Shown here one piece after another: positions 56,385 through 64,000 of a stretch of DNA of 64,000 nt. Origin of the DNA: Betaproteobacteria bacterium GR16-43 (GTDB taxonomy: Bacteria; Pseudomonadota; Gammaproteobacteria; Burkholderiales; Usitatibacteraceae). The DNA is taken from contig CP019169.1 in the NCBI GenBank assembly GCA_001953215.1, positions 2,852,001 to 2,916,000 on the forward strand. Reading direction: 5' to 3'. Position 1 is the stretch's first letter. Every line of letters starts with the position of its first letter. A program made the position numbers and the translations under genes. A model generated the notes under the pieces. That model was not told the origin of the DNA and ran no database searches. It worked only from the letters and a program-made list of their open reading frames with translations.

Positions 56385-56980
56385 TGCTGCTGCCGGCCGC
56401 GCTTTCGCCGCTGGTGCCCGCGCCGCTCTACCTTCCGTATTGCCTCGCGTTGCTTGCCCTTGCGCGCCGGCGGCTCGATCGCCGCGGGGAGGTGGAGGGC
56501 GTGCCCGTGTACGAGCTTGCCGGGGGCGGCGCGCACGATGCGATCGGCATCGGCCTGGGAAATGGCGGCCTGATCCTCGCTTCCCGGGCCGCGATGGCCG
56601 ATGCCGCGTGGCCCGGGCTGCGCGCGCATCTCGCGAGCCACGTCCGGCGTCGCGACGGATTGCGCGTGTCCTTCGTCATCACGACTTCGGTCCTGCTGGC
56701 CGCGTGGCAGCCGTGGGTCCTCGTGCCGGGCGCGCTGTGGCTCGCGTGGACGGCGCGGGACGCCGAGCGGCATGCGGATCTCGCCGCCGCGAGGGCCGTG
56801 CGCCACGACGGGGATGCCCTGGCGGCGTTCGCGCGATATGCGGCGATCGATGGCGCGCGCGGCCGCAGCCTTCCGTTCCGATGGACGCTCGAAGGGCTGC
56901 GGGCGCTGCGCCTGTCGTCGCATCCGCGCCCAGAGCTGCGGCGCGAGAACTTCCTGCGGATGGCCTCGACGGCGGCCTAG
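56384..56980 (+). CDS. M48-peptidase-like protein lacking the catalytic Glu
   Basis: 198 residues with two hydrophobic segments (about 8-28 and 97-122). GLGNGGLILASRAAM and AHLASHVRRRDG align with the M48 (HtpX-like) block that normally reads HExxH; here it is HLASH at 82-86, so the His pair remains but the Glu is Leu. DAERHADLAAARAV fits the third zinc ligand helix and SSHPRPELRRENF the usual late STHP block. It is probably inactive as a protease and may be a scaffold or have a new role. It overlaps the convergent binding-protein gene by 4 bases and closes the cluster. Confidence 0.75.
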   Translation: MLLPAALSPLVPAPLYLPYCLALLALARRRLDRRGEVEGVPVYELAGGGAHDAIGIGLGNGGLILASRAAMADAAWPGLRAHLASHVRRRDGLRVSFVITTSVLLAAWQPWVLVPGALWLAWTARDAERHADLAAARAVRHDGDALAAFARYAAIDGARGRSLPFRWTLEGLRALRLSSHPRPELRRENFLRMASTAA

Positions 56981-58095
56981 CGAATGAACTTCCCGTCCTT
57001 GCTGATCATCGTCATCTCCATGTAGTCCGAGCCGGTGCGACCATGCCCGGCGAAGTCGACGATGAAGCCGCCGGTGTCGTACTTGCTCAAGCCCGACAGA
57101 GCCTTGATCACCGCCTCGCGGTTCGGATTCGGCCCGGCGCGCCTCAGCGCCTCCGTCATGATCTTCGCCGCGAGGAAGCCCTCCATCGCCGAGTAGGACT
57201 GCGCGAGCTTGTATTCCGCCGCGAGCAACCGGAACTCCTTCGAGGCGAGCGGCGTATCCGAGAAGGGATACGGGTAGACCTGCGTCACGATCACGCCGCG
57301 TGCGGCCGCTCCGAGATCCTTCACGTAAGCACCGGAGCTCGTGTTCGAGAGCGACACGAACTGTGCGTAGACGCCCTTGGTCCGCAACTGCTTCACGAGC
57401 GCGGCGCAGCTCTTGGCGATGCAGATGCCGACGATCGCATCGGGCTTGGCGGCCGCAAGTTTTTCCACGGCCTCTTCCACCTTCGGCTCGCCCCGCGGGA
57501 TCGTGACGAGCGCGGCCGGCTCGAGGTTCGCCGCCTTGAGGCCGGCGAGCGCGCCCTTGTGCGCGTCGTTGCCGAGGGCGTCGTCCACGTAGGCCACGGC
57601 GATCTTCTGCAGGCCCTGCGAGGCGAGCTGCGCCACGGCGCGCTCGGCTTCGAGGCGGTGCATCGGGCGGATATTGAACAGGAAGTGGTCGGGAGGCGTA
57701 TGCATGAGCTGCGAGCCGCCCACCGGGGCCAGGACGGCGATCTTGCGCTCTCGCGTGAACGGGATCAGCGCTTCGGCATTCGCCGTGCCGCGGCTCAGCA
57801 TGAGCGCCAGCACCGGCCGCTCCGTCGCCAGCTTCGTGGCGTTGGCCACGGTGCGCTTGGGATCGAAGCCGTCGTCGAGCGACTCGAGCACGATCGGCCG
57901 GCCCTTCACGCCGCCCTGCTTGTTGACCCAGTCGAAGTAGGCCCTCGCCGCGTCCGTCGTTTCCTTCACGGGTGCGGCCTGCGGTCCTGAGAAATCCGCC
58001 GTCTGTCCGATCAGCAGCGGTTCGGCGGCAAGGGCGCAGGTCGCTGCCGCCGCCAAAAAGGCGATGGCCGCGCCGCGCAGGCGCAACAAGTCCAT
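56977..58095 (-). CDS. ABC transporter substrate-binding protein (branched-chain amino acid type)
   Basis: 372 residues with a Sec signal (about 1-23, ending ALA). The mature protein has the two-lobe periplasmic-binding fold of the Leu/Ile/Val family: LLIGQTADFSGPQAAPVKE, VLAPVGGSQLMHTPP and AYVDDALGNDAHKGALAGLK. No permease or ATPase gene is next to it, so it may serve a distant transporter or work as a sensor. A ribosome site AGGGAGAA precedes the ATG. It lies 58 bases after the aldolase gene on the same strand. Confidence 0.88.
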   Translation of the reverse strand: MDLLRLRGAAIAFLAAAATCALAAEPLLIGQTADFSGPQAAPVKETTDAARAYFDWVNKQGGVKGRPIVLESLDDGFDPKRTVANATKLATERPVLALMLSRGTANAEALIPFTRERKIAVLAPVGGSQLMHTPPDHFLFNIRPMHRLEAERAVAQLASQGLQKIAVAYVDDALGNDAHKGALAGLKAANLEPAALVTIPRGEPKVEEAVEKLAAAKPDAIVGICIAKSCAALVKQLRTKGVYAQFVSLSNTSSGAYVKDLGAAARGVIVTQVYPYPFSDTPLASKEFRLLAAEYKLAQSYSAMEGFLAAKIMTEALRRAGPNPNREAVIKALSGLSKYDTGGFIVDFAGHGRTGSDYMEMTMISKDGKFIR

Positions 58096-58153
58096 GACGT
58101 TCTCCCTGATGGACCGCGCGCTCCCTCTGCCGGGGACCGTCGCGGCTGAAAAA

Positions 58154-58933
58154 TTACGAGAGCGCTTCCTCCGACTGTTTGAGGATGCGGCGTGCGAAAT
58201 AGTGGAAGGTCGCCCCGACGGCCTTGGGCTTCAGGCGGTAGTCGTGGGCTTCCTTCGCGTGCTCGGGGTTGATGGGCCGGATCTCGCCCACCGAACGCGC
58301 GAGCAACTGCATGCGGGCGGCCCGTTCGATGAACACCGCGAGGACCGTCGCCTCTTCCATCGAAGCGCAGGCGACGAGCTGGCCATGGTGGGCGAGGAGG
58401 ATCGCGCGGTTCTTCCCGAGCGCCTCGTGGATGATGCGGCCCTCTTCGTCGCCGATCGGCACGCCCGGCCATTCGGGGAGGTAGGCGCAGTCGTCGAAGA
58501 ACATGGTGGTGTCCATGTGGGCGACCTTGAGCGGCTCGCCCACGAGCGAGAGCGCGGAGATGTAGGGCGGGTGCGTGTGGATGATCGCGTTCACCTGCGG
58601 GCGGTGGCGGTAGATCCACAGGTGGAAGCGATTCGAGGGATTCACGAAGCCGCGGCCCTCGAGGAGGTTCAGGTCGTCGTCGCAGAGGACGATGTTGGTG
58701 GCCATCGCCTCGTCGAAGCCCAGCCCGAAGCTCAGCATCCAGTACGTTCCGGGGCGTGGCCCGCGCATGGTGATCTGCCCCGCGAGGGCCGACTCGTGGT
58801 TCTCCGAGGCGAGGATGCGGCAGGCGAGGGCCACCTTCTGCTGCGGCGTCCAGTCCGGAACCTTGAAGAAGCGCTCCATGTTGGCGCTGGTCTTCGCGTG
58901 GTACTCGCTCTTGTCGCGGACGATGGGATCCAT
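58154..58933 (-). CDS. Class II aldolase/adducin family protein
   Basis: 259 residues. IIHTHPPYISAL holds the two zinc His, the third is in LAHHGQLVACA, and ASENHESALAGQITMR is the N-terminal substrate region (ASGN-like). Members split or decarboxylate small hydroxy-keto compounds or sugar phosphates. GGAGG lies just before the ATG. It sits 13 bases downstream of the Bug protein gene, so uptake and use of one substrate may be linked. Confidence 0.87.
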   Translation of the reverse strand: MDPIVRDKSEYHAKTSANMERFFKVPDWTPQQKVALACRILASENHESALAGQITMRGPRPGTYWMLSFGLGFDEAMATNIVLCDDDLNLLEGRGFVNPSNRFHLWIYRHRPQVNAIIHTHPPYISALSLVGEPLKVAHMDTTMFFDDCAYLPEWPGVPIGDEEGRIIHEALGKNRAILLAHHGQLVACASMEEATVLAVFIERAARMQLLARSVGEIRPINPEHAKEAHDYRLKPKAVGATFHYFARRILKQSEEALS

Positions 58934-58946
58934 GGCGGGCCTCCGT

Positions 58947-59915
58947 TCAATCGGCTTTGATGTCGGACTGCTTCACGATCTGGTTCCAGCGCGGCAGCTC
59001 CAGGCGCACGTACGTGGCCAGTTGCGTGGGCGTGCTCGCCACGACCTCCGCGCCCTGCAGGGCCAGCTTGGAGACGATGTCCGGGTCCTTGAGGGCAGCC
59101 GCGACCGAGTTGTAGAGCAGTTCGAGCACGGGGGCGGGCGTGCCCGCGGGCGCGAAGAGCATGTAGTCGTTCGTGGCCACGATCGCGGGGAAGCCCTGTT
59201 CGACGGCCGTGGGGACCTCGGGCATGTTCTTGCTGCGTTCGCGGCTCGCGACGGCCAGCGCGCGTGCCCGTCCGGAACGCACGTGGGGCTGCAATGCCAG
59301 CATCGTCTCGAACGCGAGATCGATCTCGCCGGCGATGAGCGCGGCGACCACCGGAGCGCCGCCCTTGTAGGGCACGTGCGTGACCTGGATGTTGTTCTCG
59401 CGCTTGAACACTTCCGTGGCGAGGTGGAAGACCGTGCCGTTGCCCGCGGATCCGTAATTCAAGTTGGTGTTCGTCCGCGCGAGCGCGACCAGTTCCGCGA
59501 GGCTCTTCGCCGGCACCTTCGCCGCGACCGCGACGAGGATCGGCGTCGAGGCCACCATCGAGATCGGCGCGAAATCGCGTTCCGTGTTGAACGGCAGCTT
59601 CGGATAGATGCTGGGATTGATGACGTGGCTCGTGGGCACGAGCATCAACGTGTAGCCGTCCGCGGGAGCCTTCGCCGTGAGGTCGGTGCCGATCGAGCCC
59701 CCGGCCCCGGCCTTGTTCTCGACGACGAATTGCTGTTTCAGTTCACCCGAGAGTTTCTGCGCGAGGATGCGAGCCACCACGTCGGTGCCTCCGCCCGGAG
59801 CGAAGGGAACGATGATGCGCACGGGCTTGTTCGGATATTCATCCGCGGCGCGGGCAATGGGCGCGGCGAAGGCGGCGATGCAGGATGCGATGAAGAACGC
59901 GGCGATCCGGACCAA
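58947..59915 (-). CDS. Bug/TctC-family tripartite tricarboxylate binding protein
   Basis: 322 residues. A Sec signal (about 1-22) is followed by YPNKPVRIIVPFAPGGGTDVVARILA, the defining start of the Bug family, with NYGSAGNGTVFHLATEVF and VPYKGGAPVVAALIAGEID later. These periplasmic proteins bind small acids and are very numerous in betaproteobacteria. The start is a TTG with AAGGAG 7 bases upstream; no ATG or GTG is suitable. GGTAACC palindromes lie just upstream. Confidence 0.92.
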   Translation of the reverse strand: MVRIAAFFIASCIAAFAAPIARAADEYPNKPVRIIVPFAPGGGTDVVARILAQKLSGELKQQFVVENKAGAGGSIGTDLTAKAPADGYTLMLVPTSHVINPSIYPKLPFNTERDFAPISMVASTPILVAVAAKVPAKSLAELVALARTNTNLNYGSAGNGTVFHLATEVFKRENNIQVTHVPYKGGAPVVAALIAGEIDLAFETMLALQPHVRSGRARALAVASRERSKNMPEVPTAVEQGFPAIVATNDYMLFAPAGTPAPVLELLYNSVAAALKDPDIVSKLALQGAEVVASTPTQLATYVRLELPRWNQIVKQSDIKAD

Positions 59916-59935
59916 GTGATTCTCCTTCGAAAAAT

Positions 59936-60065
59936 GGTAACCGAAATAACGTTTGTTACCTACCCGGACCACGCTTGAAACGGCTTTTCCTTCGCGTCGC
60001 GCCGTCGCGAAGTGCCGTTTCTGGTCGGTAACCGACGAAGGAGGTTTGTCGGTTACCGACGAAGG
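59936..60065. promoter_or_regulatory. Group of GGTAACC/GGTTACC palindromic sites
   Basis: GGTAACC at 59936-59942 and GTTACC at 59955-59960 form an inverted pair about 20 bases upstream of the Bug gene's start. Two more copies, in GTCGGTAACCGACGAAGG (60024-60041) and GTCGGTTACCGACGAAGG (60048-60065), are direct repeats 24 bases apart. The spacing suggests an operator bound by a dimer at several sites. The regulator is not in the window. Confidence 0.55.
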
Positions 60066-60189
60066 CGGTGAGGTTGCAGTTGTATTGGCGGGCGAGACCG
60101 GATTGTGTGGGGATCCACAGCCTCCCGGCAGGGCGCAACGGATGATGGATTCCATCGCGGCCGCCGGCCGTCCGCAGGAATCGAAAGCC

Positions 60190-60525
60190 ATGAATTTCCG
60201 TCTTCGCTGGATTGCAATCCTTGCCACCGCCTTCGGCGCCTGCGCCGCAACGGCCGCCCCGGTCTCCGGACCCGGCTTCAACTCGGCCGATGAAGGCCGC
60301 GCGGTGCTCGACGTCCTCGAAGGCAAGGCGGCCGCGGCTTCCGTGACCACCAACCTCTACGATGCCGTGATGGCTGCCCGTGAAACCGCGTGGGCCGACA
60401 ATCAGCGGATGCTCGCGGTCCCCGCGACGCTGCGGATCCATGCGATGGCGCCGGGCAAGCCGGGCGCGCTGGTCACCGTCGGCGATCCTTCGCCCGAGGT
60501 GGCCGCGCTGCTGCGTGCCCAATAG
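60190..60525 (+). CDS. Small secreted protein, unknown
   Basis: 111 residues. A Sec signal (about 1-23, ATAAP) is followed by a short soluble part with no Cys; I do not recognise the family. No clear promoter or ribosome site was seen in front of it. An ATG at 60142 could extend it. The 274 bases between it and the Bug gene hold the GGTAACC repeats only. Confidence 0.6.
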   Translation: MNFRLRWIAILATAFGACAATAAPVSGPGFNSADEGRAVLDVLEGKAAAASVTTNLYDAVMAARETAWADNQRMLAVPATLRIHAMAPGKPGALVTVGDPSPEVAALLRAQ

Positions 60526-60551
60526 GGCCGCGCCCTAGTTCCAGGACCTTC

Positions 60552-61346
60552 CTAGTTCCAGAACTTCCACCACGAACCCGTGCGGTTCGATTGCGAGGCA
60601 TCGGGGAAGTTCTTCGCGAGGACCTTCTTCGCGTCGTCGCGCAGCTCCGGCAAGGCCATGCGGTCGTAGGCCTCGACCATGATCTGCAGTGAAATGCGCC
60701 GGTCGTCCGCGCTCGCGTTCGGGAACCGCGTGAGCACGTCCTGGGCGCGGTTGGCCGCCGCGAGGTAGGCGCCGCGGGCGAGGTAGTACTGGGCCACGTG
60801 CACTTCGTGGCGCGCGAGGGCTTCCACCAGGTACGTCATGCGCGCCCGCGAGTCGGCGGCATACCGGCTTTCCGGGAAGCGGTTCACCAGCTCCTTGAAC
60901 ACTTCGAACGATTCGCGCGCCGCCTTCGGATCGCGGTCGGCGAGGTCCTGGCTGATGATGCGCGCGAGCGGCCCGAGGTCTTCCTTGAAATTGATGAGGC
61001 CCTTCAGGTACAGGGCGTAGTCGAGGTTCTGGTGGTTCGGGTGCAGCTTCACGAAGCGCTCGATCGCCGACAGGGCCTGCGCCGAATCCCCCGCCTTGTA
61101 GTAGCAGTAGGCGATCTCGATCTGCGCCTGCGTGGCGAACTTGCCGAACGGGAACTTGGACTCGAGCTGCTCGTAGAGCTTGGTCGCCTGTTCCCAGTTG
61201 CCGTTGTCGAGCTGCTCCTTGGCCGCGTTGTAGTACTCGGGCGCGCCCCAGTCCTTCTTCGGGTCCTTCTTGTCGCCGAAAACGCCGCAGCCCGCGAGGG
61301 CCATCGCAAGGGCGAACGCGACGAATCCCATTACACTTCGATTCAT
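60552..61346 (-). CDS. bamD: Outer-membrane assembly lipoprotein BamD
   Basis: 264 residues. A lipoprotein signal ends LAGC (about residue 20). The mature protein has TPR repeats: YYNAAKEQLDNGNWEQATKLYEQLESKFPFG, then IAYCYYKAGDSAQALSAIERFVKLHPNH. BamD is the essential partner of BamA in beta-barrel insertion. Its start codon shares two bases with the divergent rluD ATG (CATG). Usual length and order. Confidence 0.94.
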   Translation of the reverse strand: MNRSVMGFVAFALAMALAGCGVFGDKKDPKKDWGAPEYYNAAKEQLDNGNWEQATKLYEQLESKFPFGKFATQAQIEIAYCYYKAGDSAQALSAIERFVKLHPNHQNLDYALYLKGLINFKEDLGPLARIISQDLADRDPKAARESFEVFKELVNRFPESRYAADSRARMTYLVEALARHEVHVAQYYLARGAYLAAANRAQDVLTRFPNASADDRRISLQIMVEAYDRMALPELRDDAKKVLAKNFPDASQSNRTGSWWKFWN

Positions 61347-62295
61347 GGTGAATCCTGTTCCCGGAAGCGCGGATTATACCGCGCCGGATGGGGCCGCCCG
61401 CCGCGTGCGCCTCACGATCCCCACCGAATTGGCGGGCCTGCGGCTGGACCAGGCCCTGGCCCGCCTGCTCCCCGACCACTCCCGCAGCCGCCTCGCGAAG
61501 CTGATCGCCGAAGGGCACGTGTTGGTGGACGGGGCAGCGGGCAAGGGGCCCGCCCGCATGCGCAGCGGCGAGGCCCTCGAGGTGACGCTCGTCCCGCGCC
61601 CGGAGGAGGAATCCTTTCGCGCGGAGGCGCTCGACCTGCCCCTCGTCTTCGAGGACGACGACGTGATGGTGGTCGACAAGCCCGCGGGCCTGGTCGTGCA
61701 TCCGGGCTCGGGCAACTGGGCCGGCACGATGCTGAACGCGCTCCTGCACCACGCCCCGCAGGTGAAGCACCTGCCGCGCGCGGGCATCGTGCATCGCCTC
61801 GACAAGGAGACGAGCGGCCTGCTCGTGGTCGCGAAGACGGAAGCCGCGCAGAACGACCTCGTGCGCCAGTTGCAGGCGCGCACCGTGAAGCGCACGTACC
61901 TCGCCATCGCCCGCGGCAAGGTTCCCGACCAGGGAACGGTCGACCAGCCCATCGGCCGCCATCCGGTGAACCGGACGCGCATGGCCATCGTGGCGAGCGG
62001 CAAGCCGGCGGTCACGCACTTCCGCGTGAAGGAGCGCCTTCCGCACCACACGCTCGTGCAATGCGAGCTGGAGACGGGCCGCACGCACCAGATCCGCGTG
62101 CACCTCGCGTCCCTGGGCCATCCGCTCGAAGGCGACCCGGAATACGGCGGGCGAGGCCCGCGGCGGCTGCCGAGGCAGGCGCTGCACGCGTGGAAGCTCG
62201 CGTTCCGCCATCCGCGCACGCAGGAGACCGTGTCGTTCGAGTCGCCCGTGCCCGCGGATTTCCAGGCGCTCCTCGAGGCCTTGCGCAGCGAATGA
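61345..62295 (+). CDS. rluD: 23S rRNA pseudouridine synthase RluD
   Basis: 316 residues. An N-terminal S4 domain (about 25-85) and a catalytic domain with GIVHRLDKETSGLLVVAKT, catalytic Asp in HRLD, and GRTHQIRVHLASLGHPLEGDPEYGG. It modifies helix 69 of 23S rRNA, supporting ribosome assembly. The ATG at 61345 is coupled to the divergent bamD start; the first 25 residues are less conserved. Its stop overlaps the pgeF start. bamD-rluD-pgeF is the usual proteobacterial order. Confidence 0.93.
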   Translation: MVNPVPGSADYTAPDGAARRVRLTIPTELAGLRLDQALARLLPDHSRSRLAKLIAEGHVLVDGAAGKGPARMRSGEALEVTLVPRPEEESFRAEALDLPLVFEDDDVMVVDKPAGLVVHPGSGNWAGTMLNALLHHAPQVKHLPRAGIVHRLDKETSGLLVVAKTEAAQNDLVRQLQARTVKRTYLAIARGKVPDQGTVDQPIGRHPVNRTRMAIVASGKPAVTHFRVKERLPHHTLVQCELETGRTHQIRVHLASLGHPLEGDPEYGGRGPRRLPRQALHAWKLAFRHPRTQETVSFESPVPADFQALLEALRSE

Positions 62296-63032
62296 GTTCG
62301 CACCCCTGGATCGTTCCCGACTGGCCCGCGCCGCCCAACGTGCGCGCGTTCGCGACCACGCGTGAGGGCGGCGTGAGCGAAGGAGCGTACGCAAGCTTCA
62401 ATCTCCGCGCGAGTGGCGGCGACGACCCGGGGCACGTCGCGCGCAATCGCGCCATCCTGCGCGAGCACCTGCCCGAGATGCCGCAGTGGTTGATCCAGCG
62501 CCACACGATCGACGCCGTGCGCTTCGGCGCCGAGCATCTGCCCGCGAATCCCGTGGCCGATGCCGCCGTGACGTCCGTCCCGGGCCGCGTGTGCGCCGTG
62601 CTCACCGGGGACTGCATGCAATTGTTGCTCTGCAACGACGCGGGAACGCAGGTGGGCGCGGTCCACGCGGGCTGGCGTGGCATGGCGAACGGCGTGATCG
62701 AAAGCGGCGTGCGGGCGATGGACTGCCCGCCCGGCACCCTCATGGCCTGGATGGGGCCGACCATCGGGCAGGACGCGTTCGAGGTCGGCCCGGAAGTGCT
62801 CGAAGCCTTTCGCCCGGGCCACCCCGATGCGCCCCGGGCCTTCCGGGCCGGCAAGCCGGGCAAGCTCCACGCGGACCTCTACCGCCTCGCGCGGCAACGC
62901 CTCGAGAACGCCGGCGTCACGCGCGTCCATGGCGGTAACTTCTGCACATTTACCGAATCCGATCGCTTTTTTTCCTATCGCCGCGAGAAGGAAAGCGGCA
63001 GGATGGGCGCCTTCATCTGGCTGAACCCATGA
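62292..63032 (+). CDS. pgeF: Peptidoglycan editing factor PgeF (YfiH/laccase-domain)
   Basis: 246 residues. The metal and active site is TGDCMQLLL (Cys of the Cys-His pair; usually T-A-D-C) and VHAGWRGMANGVI (His), with a late FFSYRREKESGRMGAFIWL. The family cleaves wrong L-Ser-linked muropeptide precursors and has copper/zinc-dependent activities. The ATG overlaps the rluD stop (ATGA). Confidence 0.92.
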   Translation: MSSHPWIVPDWPAPPNVRAFATTREGGVSEGAYASFNLRASGGDDPGHVARNRAILREHLPEMPQWLIQRHTIDAVRFGAEHLPANPVADAAVTSVPGRVCAVLTGDCMQLLLCNDAGTQVGAVHAGWRGMANGVIESGVRAMDCPPGTLMAWMGPTIGQDAFEVGPEVLEAFRPGHPDAPRAFRAGKPGKLHADLYRLARQRLENAGVTRVHGGNFCTFTESDRFFSYRREKESGRMGAFIWLNP

Positions 63033-63802
63033 CCACGCTCGCCTGGATCCTGCTTTCCTGCGTCGCCGGAGGGGCCCTTTCCCTCGGCATCGCGGCGCTC
63101 GTCGCCTTCCGCGTGAAGGCGCGCTGGATCTCCACGCTGGTGAGCTTCGCGGTGGGCGCATTGCTGGGCGCGGTCTTCCTCGACATCCTCCCGCACCTCT
63201 TCGAGCACAACCCGCACCCCGGGGCGACGGCCGGGATGCTGCTCGCCGGCATCCTCGTGTTCTTCGTGCTGGAGAAGGTGCTGCTGTGGCGCCACCACCA
63301 CCACCATGGCGGGGACGACGAGTCCGAGCACGGGCACGGCGAGCACGACCACGGCCGCTCGGGCTGGATGATCGTGTTCGGCGATTCGTTCCACAATTTC
63401 ACCGACGGCGTGATCATCGCCGGCGCCTTCCTGGCCGACGTGCGGCTGGGCATCACCACGTCGCTCGCGATCATCGCGCACGAGATCCCGCAGGAGATCG
63501 GCGATTTCCTGATCCTGCTGCACTCCGGCTTCGGCAAGCAGAAGGCGCTGCTGCTGAACGCGCTTTCCAGCTTCGCGACCGTGGTGGGCGCGCTCCTCGG
63601 CTACGTGATGCTGAAGGACGCGCAGGAATGGGTGCCGACGCTGCTTGCGTTGGCGGCCGCGAGCATGATCTACGTGGCGGTCGCGGACCTGATCCCGGGC
63701 CTGCACCGCAAGTCGGCGTTGCGCGAGACCGTCATGCAAGTCGTGTTCATCCTGCTGGGGGTGGGGCTCATCGCCGCCATCCACGAACTCGCGGGCCATT
63801 GA
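63029..63802 (+). CDS. ZIP-family metal transporter
   Basis: 257 residues with about eight helices. The His-rich cytoplasmic loop (WRHHHHHGGDDESEHGHG) lies between helices 3 and 4; HNFTDGVIIAGAF and HEIPQEIGDFLILL are the metal-binding helices 4 and 5 (HNxxDG, HExPxExGDF). It imports zinc or other divalent metals down a gradient. It overlaps pgeF by 4 bases. Confidence 0.92.
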   Translation: MTTLAWILLSCVAGGALSLGIAALVAFRVKARWISTLVSFAVGALLGAVFLDILPHLFEHNPHPGATAGMLLAGILVFFVLEKVLLWRHHHHHGGDDESEHGHGEHDHGRSGWMIVFGDSFHNFTDGVIIAGAFLADVRLGITTSLAIIAHEIPQEIGDFLILLHSGFGKQKALLLNALSSFATVVGALLGYVMLKDAQEWVPTLLALAAASMIYVAVADLIPGLHRKSALRETVMQVVFILLGVGLIAAIHELAGH

Positions 63803-63849
63803 CACTCCGCAAGGCTTGGCCTTCAATCCCCGGTAGCATCCGTACGACC

Positions 63850-64000
63850 ATGGCCAAGCCGCTCCCGCCCGCACTCCCCCTCGAAGAGACGCCGACCCAG
63901 CAGGTGATGGCCTCCTTCGCGGACACCTATCGCGCGTGGATGGAGTCCTTCCTGGCCCGCCCCGACGCGATGGTCGAGCAGCAACGGCGCTTCTACGAGG
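63850..64000 (+). CDS. Start of a gene, possibly class I PHA synthase
   Basis: About 50 codons are present before the window ends. The protein starts AKPLPPALPLEETP and continues with a helical segment and DAMVEQQRRFYE. This N-terminal pattern (a W near residue 30 and QQ..FY) is like PhaC, but is short; no active-site region is visible. The assignment is provisional. No strong ribosome site is seen before the ATG. Confidence 0.45.
   Translation, partial: MAKPLPPALPLEETPTQQVMASFADTYRAWMESFLARPDAMVEQQRRFYE

Overview
The window reads as one GC-rich chromosomal stretch of a betaproteobacterium. The evidence is the gene content and order (ftsK-lolA ... rarA-serS, trxB next to a Smr-domain gene, ispDF, ppx/ppk1, bamD next to rluD and pgeF), the frequent GTG and TTG starts, and the many 4-base stop/start overlaps. 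The genus cannot be fixed from sequence alone. No tRNA, rRNA, CRISPR array, prophage or complete insertion sequence was seen. Short dispersed repeats are common.

Layout. Positions 1-6430 carry an ArnT-type glycosyltransferase (cut by the window edge), a Smr protein, thioredoxin reductase, a Crp/Fnr regulator, ftsK and lolA. Positions 6430-11221 are minus-strand: a pseudouridine synthase, serine-glyoxylate aminotransferase with glyA (a serine/glycine/C1 pair), a ketopantoate-reductase-like protein and a small unknown. Positions 11343-18234 hold a LysR regulator, rarA, serS, a histidine phosphatase, mltF (opposite strand) and ispDF. Positions 18400-27400 hold a Ser/Thr kinase fused to a cyclic-nucleotide-binding-like domain, mnmH, tesA, a YbbA/YbbP-type ABC system, an MFS carrier with a C-terminal monooxygenase-like tail, and a DMT permease. 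Positions 27543-37065 are metabolic genes (SixA, a PhyH dioxygenase, two aldehyde dehydrogenases, a quinone oxidoreductase, a kinase-fold phosphotransferase) ending in ppx, divergent from ppk1 (37128-39227).

Positions 39344-56980 are the most interesting part: about 20 plus-strand genes packed end to start, nearly all translationally coupled, behind one good promoter and a MarR regulator. They encode two radical-SAM enzymes resembling the tetraether-synthase (Tes/COG1964) group, a third radical SAM with a Cys-rich C-terminus, two class III aminotransferases, three SDR reductases, a FAD oxidoreductase, a nitroreductase, and a type II fatty-acid/polyketide core (FabZ-like dehydratase, an active ketosynthase, a half-length ketosynthase lacking the catalytic Cys, and an acyl carrier protein with an enlarged C-terminal region). 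They also encode a phospholipase-C-fold protein, a flippase-like membrane protein, another small membrane protein and an M48-protease-like protein that has lost its catalytic Glu. Together they suggest synthesis and membrane handling of a modified, probably nitrogen-containing, acyl or lipid product. I know of no described pathway with this gene set.

Positions 56977-60525 hold a branched-chain-amino-acid-type binding protein, a class II aldolase and a Bug/TctC binding protein (minus strand), then GGTAACC repeats and a small secreted protein. Positions 60552-64000 return to housekeeping: bamD, rluD, pgeF, a ZIP metal transporter and the start of a gene that may be a PHA synthase. No gap between genes exceeds 300 bases.
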